The notes: generated from the sequence alone by a model not told the origin. 64,000 nucleotides of DNA from Methanomassiliicoccales archaeon PtaU1.Bin124 (GCA_002067865.1 MVRC01000006.1:62001-126000), one strand, 5' to 3'. Shown: positions 1 to 8,505, counted from the first letter of the stretch. Numbers and translations: made by a program.

Positions 1-96
1 TTCTACCTGGCCGCAATGGCCTGTATAGTGCTCATCATCGTGTCCTACATATTCATGCTGGCCCTGCGTTATGTGACTAAAAGGAGGACCGACTGA
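1..96 (+). CDS. ABC transporter permease, C-terminal end (partial)
   Basis: Only the last 31 codons are in the window. They encode one strongly hydrophobic segment (roughly residues 1-23 of the fragment) followed by a basic tail, KRRTD, typical of the cytoplasmic end of an ABC importer permease. The TGA stop shares its last A with the ATG of the next gene, an ABC ATPase, so the two are translationally coupled. That it is the permease of this importer is inferred from this coupling, as the fragment carries no diagnostic EAA loop. The substrate cannot be read from it. Confidence 0.6.
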   Translation, partial: FYLAAMACIVLIIVSYIFMLALRYVTKRRTD

Positions 97-1187
97 TGCC
101 AACGATACGGTTGGAGAACGTGTCGAAGCACTATGGTCCGACCAAGGCGGCCGACAGGCTGAGCCTGGAGATCATGGATGGCGAGTACCTATGCATCCTC
201 GGGCCTACTGGGGCCGGGAAGACAACGTTGTTGCGCATCCTCAGCGGCCTGACCCTGCCCGATTCCGGAAAGGTATTTTTTGATGGGGCGGACAGGACCA
301 GGGCGGAACCGGAGGAAAGGGGAGCATCGATGCTCTCCCAGACATATTCCCTATTCCCTGCGCTGACGGTGTCGGAGAACATACTTTTCGGACCGGCCAT
401 CCGCGGCATGGGCGAGAAGGACAAGGACGACACCCTCAATTCCATGCTCGACCTAGTTCGATTGACAGAGAGGTCGGATGCATATCCGAAAGAGCTCAGC
501 GGGGGCATGATGCAGCGCACTGCACTGGCCAGGGCACTTGCGTCCGGTTGTGATACCTTGCTGCTCGATGAGCCGTTGCGTGCCCTCGATGCCCGCCTTC
601 GCATCTCCCTCCGTTACGAGATCAGGGACCTGGCGAAGTCGCTAGGCCTGACCACGATTCATGTCACGCATGATCAGGACGAGGCCTTGGTGATGGCCGA
701 CCGGATAGCCATCATCAGGCACGGCACGATCCTCCAGGTGGGGACGCCGAACGATGTGTTCGATCATCCCAATTCTCCCTTCGTGGCCAACTTCGTCGGC
801 CAATGCAATTTCTTCCGGGGCAAGGTGCTTTCTTCCGGCTCCATCACCCAGGTCCAATGCGCGGACGGCAGGTCGATCGAGGCCGGACCAAGCGAACTGA
901 AGGCAGGAGAGGAGGCGGTGGTCGCGGTCAAGCTGGGCAACACCGAGCTTACCAAGGAGGCCAAGGGCTACTTCTCGGGAACGGTCGAGCGGACCCTCTT
1001 CGAAGGCAAGTATATCCATGTAGATGTGAACGTCAAGGACGTCGGTACGATCTCGGCCAAGCTGCCTTCCTGGAGACTGAGCAAATTGGCCATCGGCGAC
1101 CAGGTGGACGTGCGTTGGAACGCGGCGAGGGCCAATGTCTTCCCCATGCCCGAAGGCGGGCTGGAACAGGAACTGAAGGTGGAATGA
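96..1187 (+). CDS. ABC importer ATP-binding protein, first of two tandem ATPases
   Basis: This 363-residue nucleotide-binding subunit powers an ABC importer at the inner face of the membrane. It shows Walker A GPTGAGKT near residue 36, the Q-loop (SQTYSLFP), a canonical signature LSGGMMQR, Walker B LLLDEP and the H-loop in HVTHDQDEA. About 120 C-terminal residues look like the TOBE-type regulatory region seen in molybdate/tungstate, sulfate, polyamine and sugar ATPases. The D-loop reads LRALD rather than the usual LSALD. It overlaps the permease stop by one base and is followed with overlap by a second, different ATPase. The substrate is unknown; the ModC/WtpC/PotA class is as far as the sequence goes. 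Confidence 0.88.
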   Translation: MPTIRLENVSKHYGPTKAADRLSLEIMDGEYLCILGPTGAGKTTLLRILSGLTLPDSGKVFFDGADRTRAEPEERGASMLSQTYSLFPALTVSENILFGPAIRGMGEKDKDDTLNSMLDLVRLTERSDAYPKELSGGMMQRTALARALASGCDTLLLDEPLRALDARLRISLRYEIRDLAKSLGLTTIHVTHDQDEALVMADRIAIIRHGTILQVGTPNDVFDHPNSPFVANFVGQCNFFRGKVLSSGSITQVQCADGRSIEAGPSELKAGEEAVVAVKLGNTELTKEAKGYFSGTVERTLFEGKYIHVDVNVKDVGTISAKLPSWRLSKLAIGDQVDVRWNAARANVFPMPEGGLEQELKVE

Positions 1188-2272
1188 TGCCAGAGGTCGT
1201 CCTGCGCGGGGTCAGCAAGAAATATGGAAAGGTCGTCGCAGTGGACGACATCTCCCTCACCATCAAGGACGGGGAGTACGTCACCATCCTCGGACCATCT
1301 GGATGCGGCAAGACCACGCTGATCCGCATGATCGCCGGCATCATCCAGCCGACCGAAGGCCAGGTATTCATCGGCGGCAAGGACATGAAGGGCGTGGAGA
1401 TCGAGGACAGGGACCTGGGATACGTCTTCCAGAACATCGCCCTGTTCCCCAATCTTAACGTGGCCGACAACGTGGCCTATAGTCCCAGGGTCAAGGACAG
1501 GCCGGCAGAGGAACAGGCAGCCACCGCCAAGAAATATCTGGAACTGGTCAAGCTGCTCGACAGGATGAGCATGCTGCCCGGCGAGCTATGCGGCGGGGAG
1601 CAGCAAAAGGTTTCGTTGGCCAGGGCGCTGGCGACGGGTTCAAAGCTCCTCCTGCTGGACGAGCCCCTCTCCGCATTGGACGCCAGGGTGAGGATGGACC
1701 TGCGCTACGACCTGAGGCGTTTGGTGAAGCAGCTGGGCATCACCACGGTGCACGTGACCCACGACCAGGAGGAGGCGATGTCGGTCTCCGACCGGATCGT
1801 GCTCATGCGCAAGGGGTCGGTGATGGAGATGGGCTCACCCGAGCAGCTGTACACGAAGCCGCAGAACATGTTCACGGCCAACTTCATCGGGGAGACCAAT
1901 TTCTTCGAAGGCTGGGTCAAGGAGCGGGCCGATGGCCTGAGCAAGATCGAGCTGCGCGACGGCTCGGAGATGAGCGTGGCCAACTGCCCCTTCGACAAGG
2001 GAACGGCCATCGTCGTTTCGGTCCGGCCGGAGTTCGTGTTCCCGTTCACCAGCGGGTTGCACGCCAAGATCACCAGCATCACATATATGGGCACGTACTG
2101 GCGCATTTCCACCGAGGCGGACAGCGAGGATGAGGTGGAATTGGACGTGCCAGTCGCGGACGGGTCATTGTATAAAATAGGTCAGGAGGTCTATCTCATG
2201 GTCAACAGGAAGGCGGCCATAGTCTTCCCACGGCCAAGAGAGGGGATTGCGGAGGCGATCAGTCTTGAGTGA
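1187..2272 (+). CDS. ABC importer ATP-binding protein, second of two tandem ATPases
   Basis: This is a 361-residue ATPase of the same CUT1/MOI-type family as its upstream neighbour. Walker A is GPSGCGKT, the Q-loop is VFQNIALFP, Walker B is LLLDEPLSALD and the H-loop is HVTHDQEEA, so the ATP site residues are present. The signature reads CGGEQQ instead of LSGGQ, with Cys at the serine position. A TOBE-like C-terminal region follows. Two ATGs overlap the preceding stop (1184 and 1187); 1187 is chosen because the GGTGG at 1178-1182 is better spaced for it and it repeats the TGATG junction of the gene before. The open frame extends far upstream inside the first ATPase, but that stretch resembles nothing. 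Two unlike ATPases suggest a heterodimeric motor. Confidence 0.85.
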   Translation: MPEVVLRGVSKKYGKVVAVDDISLTIKDGEYVTILGPSGCGKTTLIRMIAGIIQPTEGQVFIGGKDMKGVEIEDRDLGYVFQNIALFPNLNVADNVAYSPRVKDRPAEEQAATAKKYLELVKLLDRMSMLPGELCGGEQQKVSLARALATGSKLLLLDEPLSALDARVRMDLRYDLRRLVKQLGITTVHVTHDQEEAMSVSDRIVLMRKGSVMEMGSPEQLYTKPQNMFTANFIGETNFFEGWVKERADGLSKIELRDGSEMSVANCPFDKGTAIVVSVRPEFVFPFTSGLHAKITSITYMGTYWRISTEADSEDEVELDVPVADGSLYKIGQEVYLMVNRKAAIVFPRPREGIAEAISLE

Positions 2273-2960
2273 GAAAGTATCGTTGATGGAGTGGTTCGGA
2301 AAGAGGCGCGAGTCCGTCGTGACGAAGGGAATTAGGGAACACGCTGAGAAGGTAGGGGATGCCGTGGCCGAGTTGAACCGTGGCATGTCCGCCATGGTCA
2401 GGGGTGACCGCGACACCGCCCTCGACGCGCTGAAGAGGCTGGTCCTCTCGGAGAAGGAGGCCGACCGCATCCAGGAGGTTATATTCGAAGAGCTTTCCAA
2501 GGGCGACATGGAGGCCAAGGAGAGAGAGGACCTCATGCACCTGGTGCGCCGCCTCGATTATGTGGCCGACTGGGCCAAGGAAGCGGGCATCGAGCTGCAG
2601 CTGATCCTCGAGACCAAAGTCAACGTTCCCATCACACTTTGGAAGAGGTACGCCGACATGACCGCCGAGCTGGAAAAGGCGGCCAAGTCCCTCCGCATGA
2701 GCATCGACGCGCTGGGCGTAGATGCCGATGCCGTCATCAAGTACGAGCGTTCCGTGGAGGTATCCGAGCACGTCCTGGACGACATGTACTACTCCACCAA
2801 AAAGGAGATCCTCCTGGCCACCGAGCTGGACCCCAGGGCAATTTATTTGATGAGGGATTTGCTTCACGACGTCGAGAATTCTGCGGACAAATGCAAGGAT
2901 TCAGCAGACATCCTGCACATCCTGGTGGTCACGCAGAAGCACAAGACGAAGCAGGTTTGA
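2265..2960 (+). CDS. DUF47 / PhoU-like helical protein
   Basis: This is a 231-residue, almost entirely helical, charged cytosolic protein of the DUF47 (PhoU-related) family, whose members usually accompany phosphate permeases and are thought to regulate them, possibly by binding metal-phosphate clusters. Acidic repeats such as EKEADRIQ and the spacing VENSADKCKDSADI near the C-terminus match the family's paired bundles. The start chosen is TTG at 2265, preceded by GGAGG at 2251-2255 and overlapping the ATPase stop; ATG at 2286 (MEWFGKRRE) is a reasonable alternative. Its coupling to the ABC ATPases is unusual, since no Pit-type phosphate permease is nearby, and may hint that the importer handles an oxyanion. 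Confidence 0.82.
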   Translation: MSEKVSLMEWFGKRRESVVTKGIREHAEKVGDAVAELNRGMSAMVRGDRDTALDALKRLVLSEKEADRIQEVIFEELSKGDMEAKEREDLMHLVRRLDYVADWAKEAGIELQLILETKVNVPITLWKRYADMTAELEKAAKSLRMSIDALGVDADAVIKYERSVEVSEHVLDDMYYSTKKEILLATELDPRAIYLMRDLLHDVENSADKCKDSADILHILVVTQKHKTKQV

Positions 2961-2965
2961 TCCAT

Positions 2966-4333
2966 ATGGCAGAGAGGCTGTTCGGCACCAATGGTGTCAG
3001 GGGAGTGGTCAACGAGGAGATGACCGTGCAGATGGCCATGGAAGTAGGCCAGGCGATCGGTACGTTCATGACCGGCAAGGTGGCTCTGGCGACCGATTCC
3101 CGTACCTCGGCGGACATGCTCCGCTGCGCCGTCTCCGCTGGCCTGATGGCCTCCGGGGCGGAGGTGCTGGACCTGGGCATGCTGCCGACACCAGCTTTGC
3201 AATATTACGTCAAGAACTCGGGAGTCAAGGGAGGGGTCATGATCACCGCCTCCCACAACCCTCCAGAGTTCAACGGCATCAAGTGCGTCGACCACGACGG
3301 CACGGAGATGCCGCGGAACAAGGAGGAGCAGATCGAGAAGTTCTATTTCACCAAGACCTTCGCGCACAAGACCTGGCGCAGCGTTGGCAGCATCAGGCCG
3401 GTCAACGGTGTGGGGCAGTCGTACGCTGGGGCGGTCAAGCGCCAGGTGGACTTCGCCATCATCCAGGACGCTAAGATGACGGTCGTCATGGACTGCGCCA
3501 ACGGGGCGGGCTCAGTCACATCTCCTTGGCTTCTGGACCAATTGGGGGTCAGGGCCATCACCCTGAACGCCAACCCACAGGGCACGTTCCCTGGTCACGA
3601 GTCCGAACCTACTCCAGAACATCTCAAGGACCTGGTCGCCACAGTGAAGGCGACCGGAGCCGACCTGGGCGTGGCGCACGATGGTGACGCCGATCGTACC
3701 ATCTTCGTCGACGACAAGGGAACCTACCTCTATGGAGACAAATCACTGGCGCTGGTCGCCTCTTACATCGTCAAGGAGGCGGGGGGCGGCAAGGTCGTCA
3801 CTCCGGTCAGCACATCCTCCTGCGTGGAGGACGTGGTGAAGAAGGCCGGCGGAGAGATCATCTACACCAAGGTCGGGTCCCCCATCGTGGCCCGCAAGAT
3901 GATGGAGGTCGGGGCCATTTTCGGCGGTGAGGAGAACGGCGGTCTCATCTTCCCGGAGCACCAGTATTGCCGGGACGGCGCCATGACCATGGCCAAGGTC
4001 ATCGAGATCGTGGCCAAGGAGGGCAAGCTGTCCAAGCTCATGGCCCAGGTGCCATCGTACGCCCTGGACAAGAGGAAGCTGGACTGCCGCAACGACATCA
4101 AGGAGGAGGTGCTGGAGGACCTGGTGGTCCGATTCCAGGACAGGCGGACCGACACCACCGACGGCGTAAAGGTCTTCTTCGATAACGGCTGGGCGCTGGT
4201 CCGGCCTTCCGGCACGGAGCCCATCTTCCGCGTCTACTCCGAAGGGATGACGAAGGACGCGGCCAAGAAGATCGGGGACACGTGCGAGAAGGAATTGCGC
4301 GAGGCCATCGCCGAGGCGATGGCCAGGAAGTAA
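2966..4333 (+). CDS. Phosphoglucosamine mutase / phosphomannomutase family
   Basis: This 455-residue enzyme of the alpha-D-phosphohexomutase family interconverts hexose-6- and hexose-1-phosphates, most likely glucosamine phosphates, for UDP-GlcNAc or glycan synthesis in the cytosol. All four family signatures are present: the catalytic phosphoserine loop TASHNP near residue 95, the Mg-binding loop DGDADR near 235, the sugar-binding GEENGG near 318, and the phosphate-binding loop RPSGTEP near 413. The N-terminus FGTNGVRG is typical of archaeal GlmM. The ATG lies 5 bases after the DUF47 stop, so it probably shares that transcript. A second family member lies at 32470-33783 beside a GlmU-like gene; which of the two is the true GlmM cannot be settled here. 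Confidence 0.9.
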   Translation: MAERLFGTNGVRGVVNEEMTVQMAMEVGQAIGTFMTGKVALATDSRTSADMLRCAVSAGLMASGAEVLDLGMLPTPALQYYVKNSGVKGGVMITASHNPPEFNGIKCVDHDGTEMPRNKEEQIEKFYFTKTFAHKTWRSVGSIRPVNGVGQSYAGAVKRQVDFAIIQDAKMTVVMDCANGAGSVTSPWLLDQLGVRAITLNANPQGTFPGHESEPTPEHLKDLVATVKATGADLGVAHDGDADRTIFVDDKGTYLYGDKSLALVASYIVKEAGGGKVVTPVSTSSCVEDVVKKAGGEIIYTKVGSPIVARKMMEVGAIFGGEENGGLIFPEHQYCRDGAMTMAKVIEIVAKEGKLSKLMAQVPSYALDKRKLDCRNDIKEEVLEDLVVRFQDRRTDTTDGVKVFFDNGWALVRPSGTEPIFRVYSEGMTKDAAKKIGDTCEKELREAIAEAMARK

Positions 4334-4427
4334 TCCTACCGAAAACCACGCGGTGCTCCCGCTGCACAACTTCCCCGATCCTTTCATTTCTTATCGGTTC
4401 GAGCGGAGCAGCTATGTGCTCGCCAAG

Positions 4428-4454
4428 GAGGACCGAGAAATATCGACGGTCCTC
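4428..4454 (+). repeat. 8-bp inverted repeat in the 4334-4656 gap
   Basis: GAGGACCG at 4428-4435 is exactly complementary to CGGTCCTC at 4447-4454, with an 11-base loop. It lies about 100 bases after the mutase stop and could form a stem in the 3' end of that transcript. There is no T-run directly after it, so a terminator role is uncertain. The rest of the 323-base gap (4334-4656) holds no convincing gene or RNA; only a TATA-like element near 4628-4636 before the helicase stands out. Confidence 0.45.
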
Positions 4455-4627
4455 AGGAATCTAGCATGACCATAGTCCTCGCCCTTTCCCTGGAACTCGT
4501 CCAGGCACCCACTCCGCCATTCTCATCTGTCATGAAGCCGCCCAATGACATATTATCATCCAGCCGCCCCGATTAAGTGCCTCCCATCGGAGAAGATCTG
4601 CCCCTTCCGGAATCCCCTCCAGATAGG

Positions 4628-4636
4628 ATTTATACC
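4628..4636 (+). promoter_or_regulatory. TATA box for the XPD-type helicase gene
   Basis: ATTTATACC sits about 25 bases upstream of the GTG start at 4657. That spacing would place the transcription start at or next to the start codon, so the gene is probably leaderless, a common arrangement in this archaeal group. Confidence 0.5.
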
Positions 4637-4656
4637 TGCTTCATCTAACGCCATCC

Positions 4657-6708
4657 GTGCCCTTCCCATTCTGCGATCGCTGCAAGACGCTGGTGGACCT
4701 GAGCACGGGGCGCTGCCCCAAGTGCCGTTCACAGCAGGCGATAGCGAAGCATGAGACCGAAAGGCCGAAAAAGCGCGCAACAGCTCATTCGGTCAGCCAA
4801 GGGCATGGAACCTTCCCCTACCCCTACCGCCCCTATCAAGAGCAGTTCGTCACCGAGGCCAAGGATGCATTGGCCGGAGGAAAGCACATCGTGATCGAGT
4901 CCGGGACAGGGACCGGAAAGACCATTTGCTCTCTGGTGGCATCGCTCGATCTGGCCAAGGAATCGGGAAGGAAGGTCGTTTACCTCAACCGAACAAACTC
5001 TCAGAGCGACCAGGTCATGCAGGAGCTGAGGACCATCGCCCGGAGGCGGAAGGTGGTCGGCCTGCCGCTTACCGGCCGGGCCAAGTCCTGCCTGTTCATG
5101 CGCGAGGCGGAGATGACCGGCAACATCCCTCCCAGCGCGCTGTCGAAGTTCTGCGAGGAAAAGAAGAAGCGGACGAAGGCAGGCAAGGAAGGCGGCTGCG
5201 GTTATTACGCCAACCTGATCAAGATGAGCGATGGGACCTTCGAGAACTACCTGGCCCAGGAACTGCCCTCCGCCCAGGAGTTCGATGATTATTGCGCCGA
5301 CGAGGGAGTATGTCCTTATGAGTGCCGCAAGCTGCTGGCGCCGAAGGCGGACGTGATCATCGCGCCCTACGTGCACGTTCTATCCGAAGACCTGAGAGAA
5401 CAGTTCCTGGACCGCATCGGGGTCGGTCTGGACGGCATCCTTCTGGTCGTGGACGAGGCGCACAATCTCATCGAGTCCGCGCGGGAGAGCGAGTCGTTCG
5501 GACTGGGCATGATGGAGCTGGATGCCGGAGATAAGGAGCTCAAGGCAAAGGCGGAGGAGGAGGTGGGCCACGGCATCACGCTGGGCGAGCTATCTTCCGC
5601 ACTGATCGATATCATAACCACGGCCGCCAATGAGCAGCTGCCATCAGGTCATTCGGAGGCCGAGCTGGGCAAGAGGTTCCTGGAAGGGGAGCTGGCCCGA
5701 CGCCTGGAGCTCAACGTGGAACAGGTCCGCACCCTGGGTGTGAACACCTTCAATCTGGGCCAGGCGATCGCCGAGGAGAAACTGGAAGAGGGGAACGATC
5801 CCACGTCCATCACCTTACTGATCGGGCGTTTCCTCACCAGCTGGTTCAGCGTCAACGACAAGGCATTCGTTAAGCTCGTCTCATCCCGCTCCGGCGGAAG
5901 CCTGGAGGCGGTGAACCTGGAACCCGAGGAGCTGGAGGTGTTCCTGGCCGCCTGTCCCGCTGCCCTCCATATGTCCGGCACATTGCAGCCATTGCAGCAG
6001 TACTCAGAGGTGGCCGGTCTTCCCGACGATCACGTCATGCGCACATATCCATCCCCGTTCCCGCCGGAGAACCGTCTGGTGCTTTACACCCCTGACCTGA
6101 ATCCAGCGTTCGAGGTGATGCGAAACGACCCGACCATGCAGGAACGTATCGGGGCGAGGATCATCGAGCTATGCTCCTCGGTCAATGTCAGCACCATGGT
6201 CTTCTTCCGTTCCTATGAACTGCTGCGACGCTTCCAGCCATCATTGCAGGAGGGCATCACACGGCGAAAATATTGGGACGTGGAACTGTCGGGCAACTCC
6301 TTCAACCGGGCAGTGCAGGATTTCAAGGACCGGCCGGGGGGCGTTTTCATGACGGTCATGGGCGGGAGGGTATCGGAGGGATTGGACTTCCCCGGAAAGC
6401 AATTGGAGATGGCGATCATGGTGGGCCTGCCCTATCCGCCACCCTCTCTGGCGAACAGGAAGCTGCAGGAGCTCTATGACCGTAAGTACGGAAGGGGCAA
6501 GGGGTGGGAGTATGCCCAGGAAGCTCCAGCGCTGCGTAAGGTGCAGCAGGCCATCGGTCGTTTGATCCGCACCGAGACCGACAGGGGCGCGGCCATCATA
6601 CTGGACTCGCGGGTATCGAAGTACGCAGAGCAGTTGGGCGCAAAGAAGGCCGTTGATCCGGTGGAAGTGGTCCAGGCATTTTTCAGCGTCCGGAATCGTC
6701 AATATTAG
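4657..6708 (+). CDS. XPD/Rad3-like DNA helicase with N-terminal zinc ribbon
   Basis: This is a 683-residue superfamily 2 5'-3' DNA helicase of the XPD/DinG class, expected to act in DNA repair. Walker A SGTGTGKT lies near residues 82-89 and the DEAH box at 266-269. Between them are cysteines C145, C166, C181 and C219 (the last in CPYE), the spacing of the XPD 4Fe-4S cluster. The C-terminal motif VI region reads QAIGRLIR. Unusually the protein begins with a compact zinc-ribbon-like CxxC...CxxC (C6, C9, C20, C23) joined by a basic linker to the helicase. The start is GTG, supported by the TATA spacing and by the zinc ribbon starting right there. The stop codon is TAG. DinG is a weaker alternative name. 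Confidence 0.88.
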   Translation: MPFPFCDRCKTLVDLSTGRCPKCRSQQAIAKHETERPKKRATAHSVSQGHGTFPYPYRPYQEQFVTEAKDALAGGKHIVIESGTGTGKTICSLVASLDLAKESGRKVVYLNRTNSQSDQVMQELRTIARRRKVVGLPLTGRAKSCLFMREAEMTGNIPPSALSKFCEEKKKRTKAGKEGGCGYYANLIKMSDGTFENYLAQELPSAQEFDDYCADEGVCPYECRKLLAPKADVIIAPYVHVLSEDLREQFLDRIGVGLDGILLVVDEAHNLIESARESESFGLGMMELDAGDKELKAKAEEEVGHGITLGELSSALIDIITTAANEQLPSGHSEAELGKRFLEGELARRLELNVEQVRTLGVNTFNLGQAIAEEKLEEGNDPTSITLLIGRFLTSWFSVNDKAFVKLVSSRSGGSLEAVNLEPEELEVFLAACPAALHMSGTLQPLQQYSEVAGLPDDHVMRTYPSPFPPENRLVLYTPDLNPAFEVMRNDPTMQERIGARIIELCSSVNVSTMVFFRSYELLRRFQPSLQEGITRRKYWDVELSGNSFNRAVQDFKDRPGGVFMTVMGGRVSEGLDFPGKQLEMAIMVGLPYPPPSLANRKLQELYDRKYGRGKGWEYAQEAPALRKVQQAIGRLIRTETDRGAAIILDSRVSKYAEQLGAKKAVDPVEVVQAFFSVRNRQY

Positions 6709-6809
6709 ATTTCACAGGGGAATAGAATATTTTATTATCCAGTCATCAATTTCATTGCTAAGATGTCTTAAGAAAAAGTCCGATTTGAATATTTTTTTCA
6801 ATCATGCTC

Positions 6810-6851
6810 TTATATTAACAATAGTTACACTCATTTCGCGGGCAAAGCCCG
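6810..6851 (+). promoter_or_regulatory. Promoter and 5'-end hairpin of the homocysteine operon
   Basis: The 6709-6855 gap is AT-rich. A T-run near 6789 may end the helicase transcript. A TATA element TTATATTA lies at 6810-6817, predicting transcription from about 6840. There the RNA would begin with a hairpin, CGGGC-AAA-GCCCG (6839-6851), only a few bases before the GTG start. It is either a stability element or a translational control element; this is inference. Confidence 0.5.
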
Positions 6852-6855
6852 AGAG

Positions 6856-8022
6856 GTGTTAGTAACGAAGAGCTATGAGGAGATCAACTCCAAGATCGAG
6901 AAAGGAGAGGCGGTCGTCCTGACCGCTGAAGAGGTCATCCACGTCGTGGAAGAGATGGGCGTGGAGAAGGCCGCCAAAGAGATCGACGTGGTCACCACCG
7001 GTACCTTTGGCGCCATGTGCTCCTCCGGCGCCTTCATCAACTTCGGCCATTCCGAGCCGCCGATCAAGATGCAGAAGGTCTGGCTGAACGATGTCCCTGC
7101 CTACACTGGCCTGGCCGCTGTGGACGCCTACATCGGTGCCACGGAAGTGAGGGAATATGGCGGCATCAGTTACGGCGGGGCCCATGTCATCGAGGACCTC
7201 GTGGCAGGAAAGGACGTCGCCCTGCGGGCCAAGGCCTACGGCACTGACTGTTATCCGCTGAAGGACATACAGACATCCATCAACCTGACGAACGTGAACC
7301 AGGCCTATCTCTACAATCCGCGCAACATGTACCAGAACTACGCAGTGGCCACGAACTCCTCGGAGAAGACCCTGCATACATACATGGGAAAGCTGCTGCC
7401 CCGCAACGGCAACGCCACATATTGCAGCGCTGGCCAGCTCTCCCCCTTGCTGAACGACCCTCAGCTGCGCACCATCGGCCTCGGGACGAAGATATTCCTG
7501 GGTGGAGGGGTCGGCTATGTCACATGGGAAGGGACGCAGTATAAGACCAACGTGAAGACCGTGAACGATGTCCCGGCAGGGGCCGCCAGATGTCTGGCAG
7601 TGTCGGGAGACCTGAGGGGGATGGACCCCGAGTTCGTCAAGGCGCTGTACTTCCCGCAATATGGCACATCGCTTGGTCTGGGCATTGGAGTACCGATCCC
7701 CATACTGGACGAGCAGGTGCTGAAGGCCACGTGCATCAGGGACGATCAGATATTCGCGCCGGTCCTGGACTATGCAGAGCAATCGAGGGCCAGGAAGCCC
7801 GTCAAACTCGTGAACTACCAGGAGCTGCGCTCCGGAGCCATCGATATCAATGGCAAGGAGGTGAGAACGTCCGGGCTGTCCAGCTATAGCAAGGCCAGGA
7901 CCATCGCCGGTAAACTGAAGTCGTGGATCGAGAAGGGCGAGTTCGGTCTGACCAAACCGGTGGCCTGCTTCCCCGCCGAGCAGGTGCAGAAGACGCTGGA
8001 GATCAGGGAGGTGAAGAAATGA
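6856..8022 (+). CDS. L-aspartate semialdehyde sulfurtransferase (DUF39, homocysteine synthesis)
   Basis: This 388-residue DUF39 enzyme matches the methanogen protein MA1821, which inserts sulfur into L-aspartate semialdehyde to make homocysteine. The two cysteines shown to matter in that family correspond here to C55 (GAMCSSGAF) and C132 (GTDCYPL). The glycine-rich core LGTKIFLGGGVGYV is also conserved. MA1821 and many relatives carry C-terminal CBS domains; this protein ends after DUF39, so it is the short form. The only start in reach is GTG 6856, almost without leader. It overlaps the next gene, its ferredoxin partner, by ATGA. Functional assignment is by family knowledge plus the pairing. 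Confidence 0.88.
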   Translation: MLVTKSYEEINSKIEKGEAVVLTAEEVIHVVEEMGVEKAAKEIDVVTTGTFGAMCSSGAFINFGHSEPPIKMQKVWLNDVPAYTGLAAVDAYIGATEVREYGGISYGGAHVIEDLVAGKDVALRAKAYGTDCYPLKDIQTSINLTNVNQAYLYNPRNMYQNYAVATNSSEKTLHTYMGKLLPRNGNATYCSAGQLSPLLNDPQLRTIGLGTKIFLGGGVGYVTWEGTQYKTNVKTVNDVPAGAARCLAVSGDLRGMDPEFVKALYFPQYGTSLGLGIGVPIPILDEQVLKATCIRDDQIFAPVLDYAEQSRARKPVKLVNYQELRSGAIDINGKEVRTSGLSSYSKARTIAGKLKSWIEKGEFGLTKPVACFPAEQVQKTLEIREVKK

Positions 8023-8429
8023 CAGTGAAGGAGTGCAAGGTCCAGCTGGAATACACCCCGGACCTGGTCAGTGTGCCGATCACCTACCGTCTGGCCCGGG
8101 ACCTGGGTCTGGAGATCAACATACTCAAGGCCGCCATCGATGAGAACGGGGGGAAGATGATCCTCTTCCTCAAGGGGGAAGAGAGGATAGTCGCCGAAGG
8201 GCTGAGATCGCTGGAAAAGGCAAGGGTCCGCGTCAAGCCATTGGGGGACTACGTGGTCAAGGACGATGCCAGATGCATCGATTGCGGTGGCTGCGTCTCC
8301 CTCTGCCCCATGTCCGCCTACGTGATGTCCCTGGACGATTACAAAGTCAGGCTGGACCAGAGCAAATGCGTGGCCTGCGGGATGTGCATCGATTCCTGCC
8401 CCAGAGGAGCGATCGCCTTGAACCAGTAG
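8019..8429 (+). CDS. NIL-domain ferredoxin, partner of the homocysteine enzyme
   Basis: This 136-residue protein has an N-terminal NIL domain (about residues 1-75, the fold found beside methionine ABC ATPases) and a C-terminal two-cluster ferredoxin. Two CxxCxxCxxxCP sets, CIDCGGCVSLCP and CVACGMCIDSCP, would hold two 4Fe-4S clusters. It corresponds to MA1822, the electron-transfer partner of the DUF39 enzyme in sulfur insertion. The start ATG overlaps the DUF39 stop and is preceded by GGGAGGTG. The stop codon is TAG. Confidence 0.9.
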   Translation: MTVKECKVQLEYTPDLVSVPITYRLARDLGLEINILKAAIDENGGKMILFLKGEERIVAEGLRSLEKARVRVKPLGDYVVKDDARCIDCGGCVSLCPMSAYVMSLDDYKVRLDQSKCVACGMCIDSCPRGAIALNQ

Positions 8430-8474
8430 GGGCGGAAGAAACCTTTTTCACAATATTATTAAAAAAAAATGGTC

Positions 8475-8505
8475 TTCGGGCCTGGCCTCGGAGGCCCGGC
8501 CCGAA
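8475..8505. terminator. Strong stem between convergent genes
   Basis: A 15-bp stem with one mismatch (TTCGGGCC... against ...GGCCCGAA) and almost no loop lies between the ferredoxin and aIF5A genes, which converge here. An A-run of ten bases precedes it on the plus strand (8461-8469), which is a T-run for minus-strand transcription coming from aIF5A. It probably separates the two transcripts. Confidence 0.6.

Noticed and set aside
803-1183. Long N-terminal extension of the second ABC ATPase
   Set aside because: The extension is an arginine- and glycine-rich translation of the first ATPase in another frame; the family start is at 1184/1187.
4334-4656. A possible small gene or RNA in the gap before the helicase
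   Set aside because: Short frames (for example 4545-4754) have no ribosome site or likeness and overlap the helicase start; no tRNA-like fold was found. Only the inverted repeat was kept.
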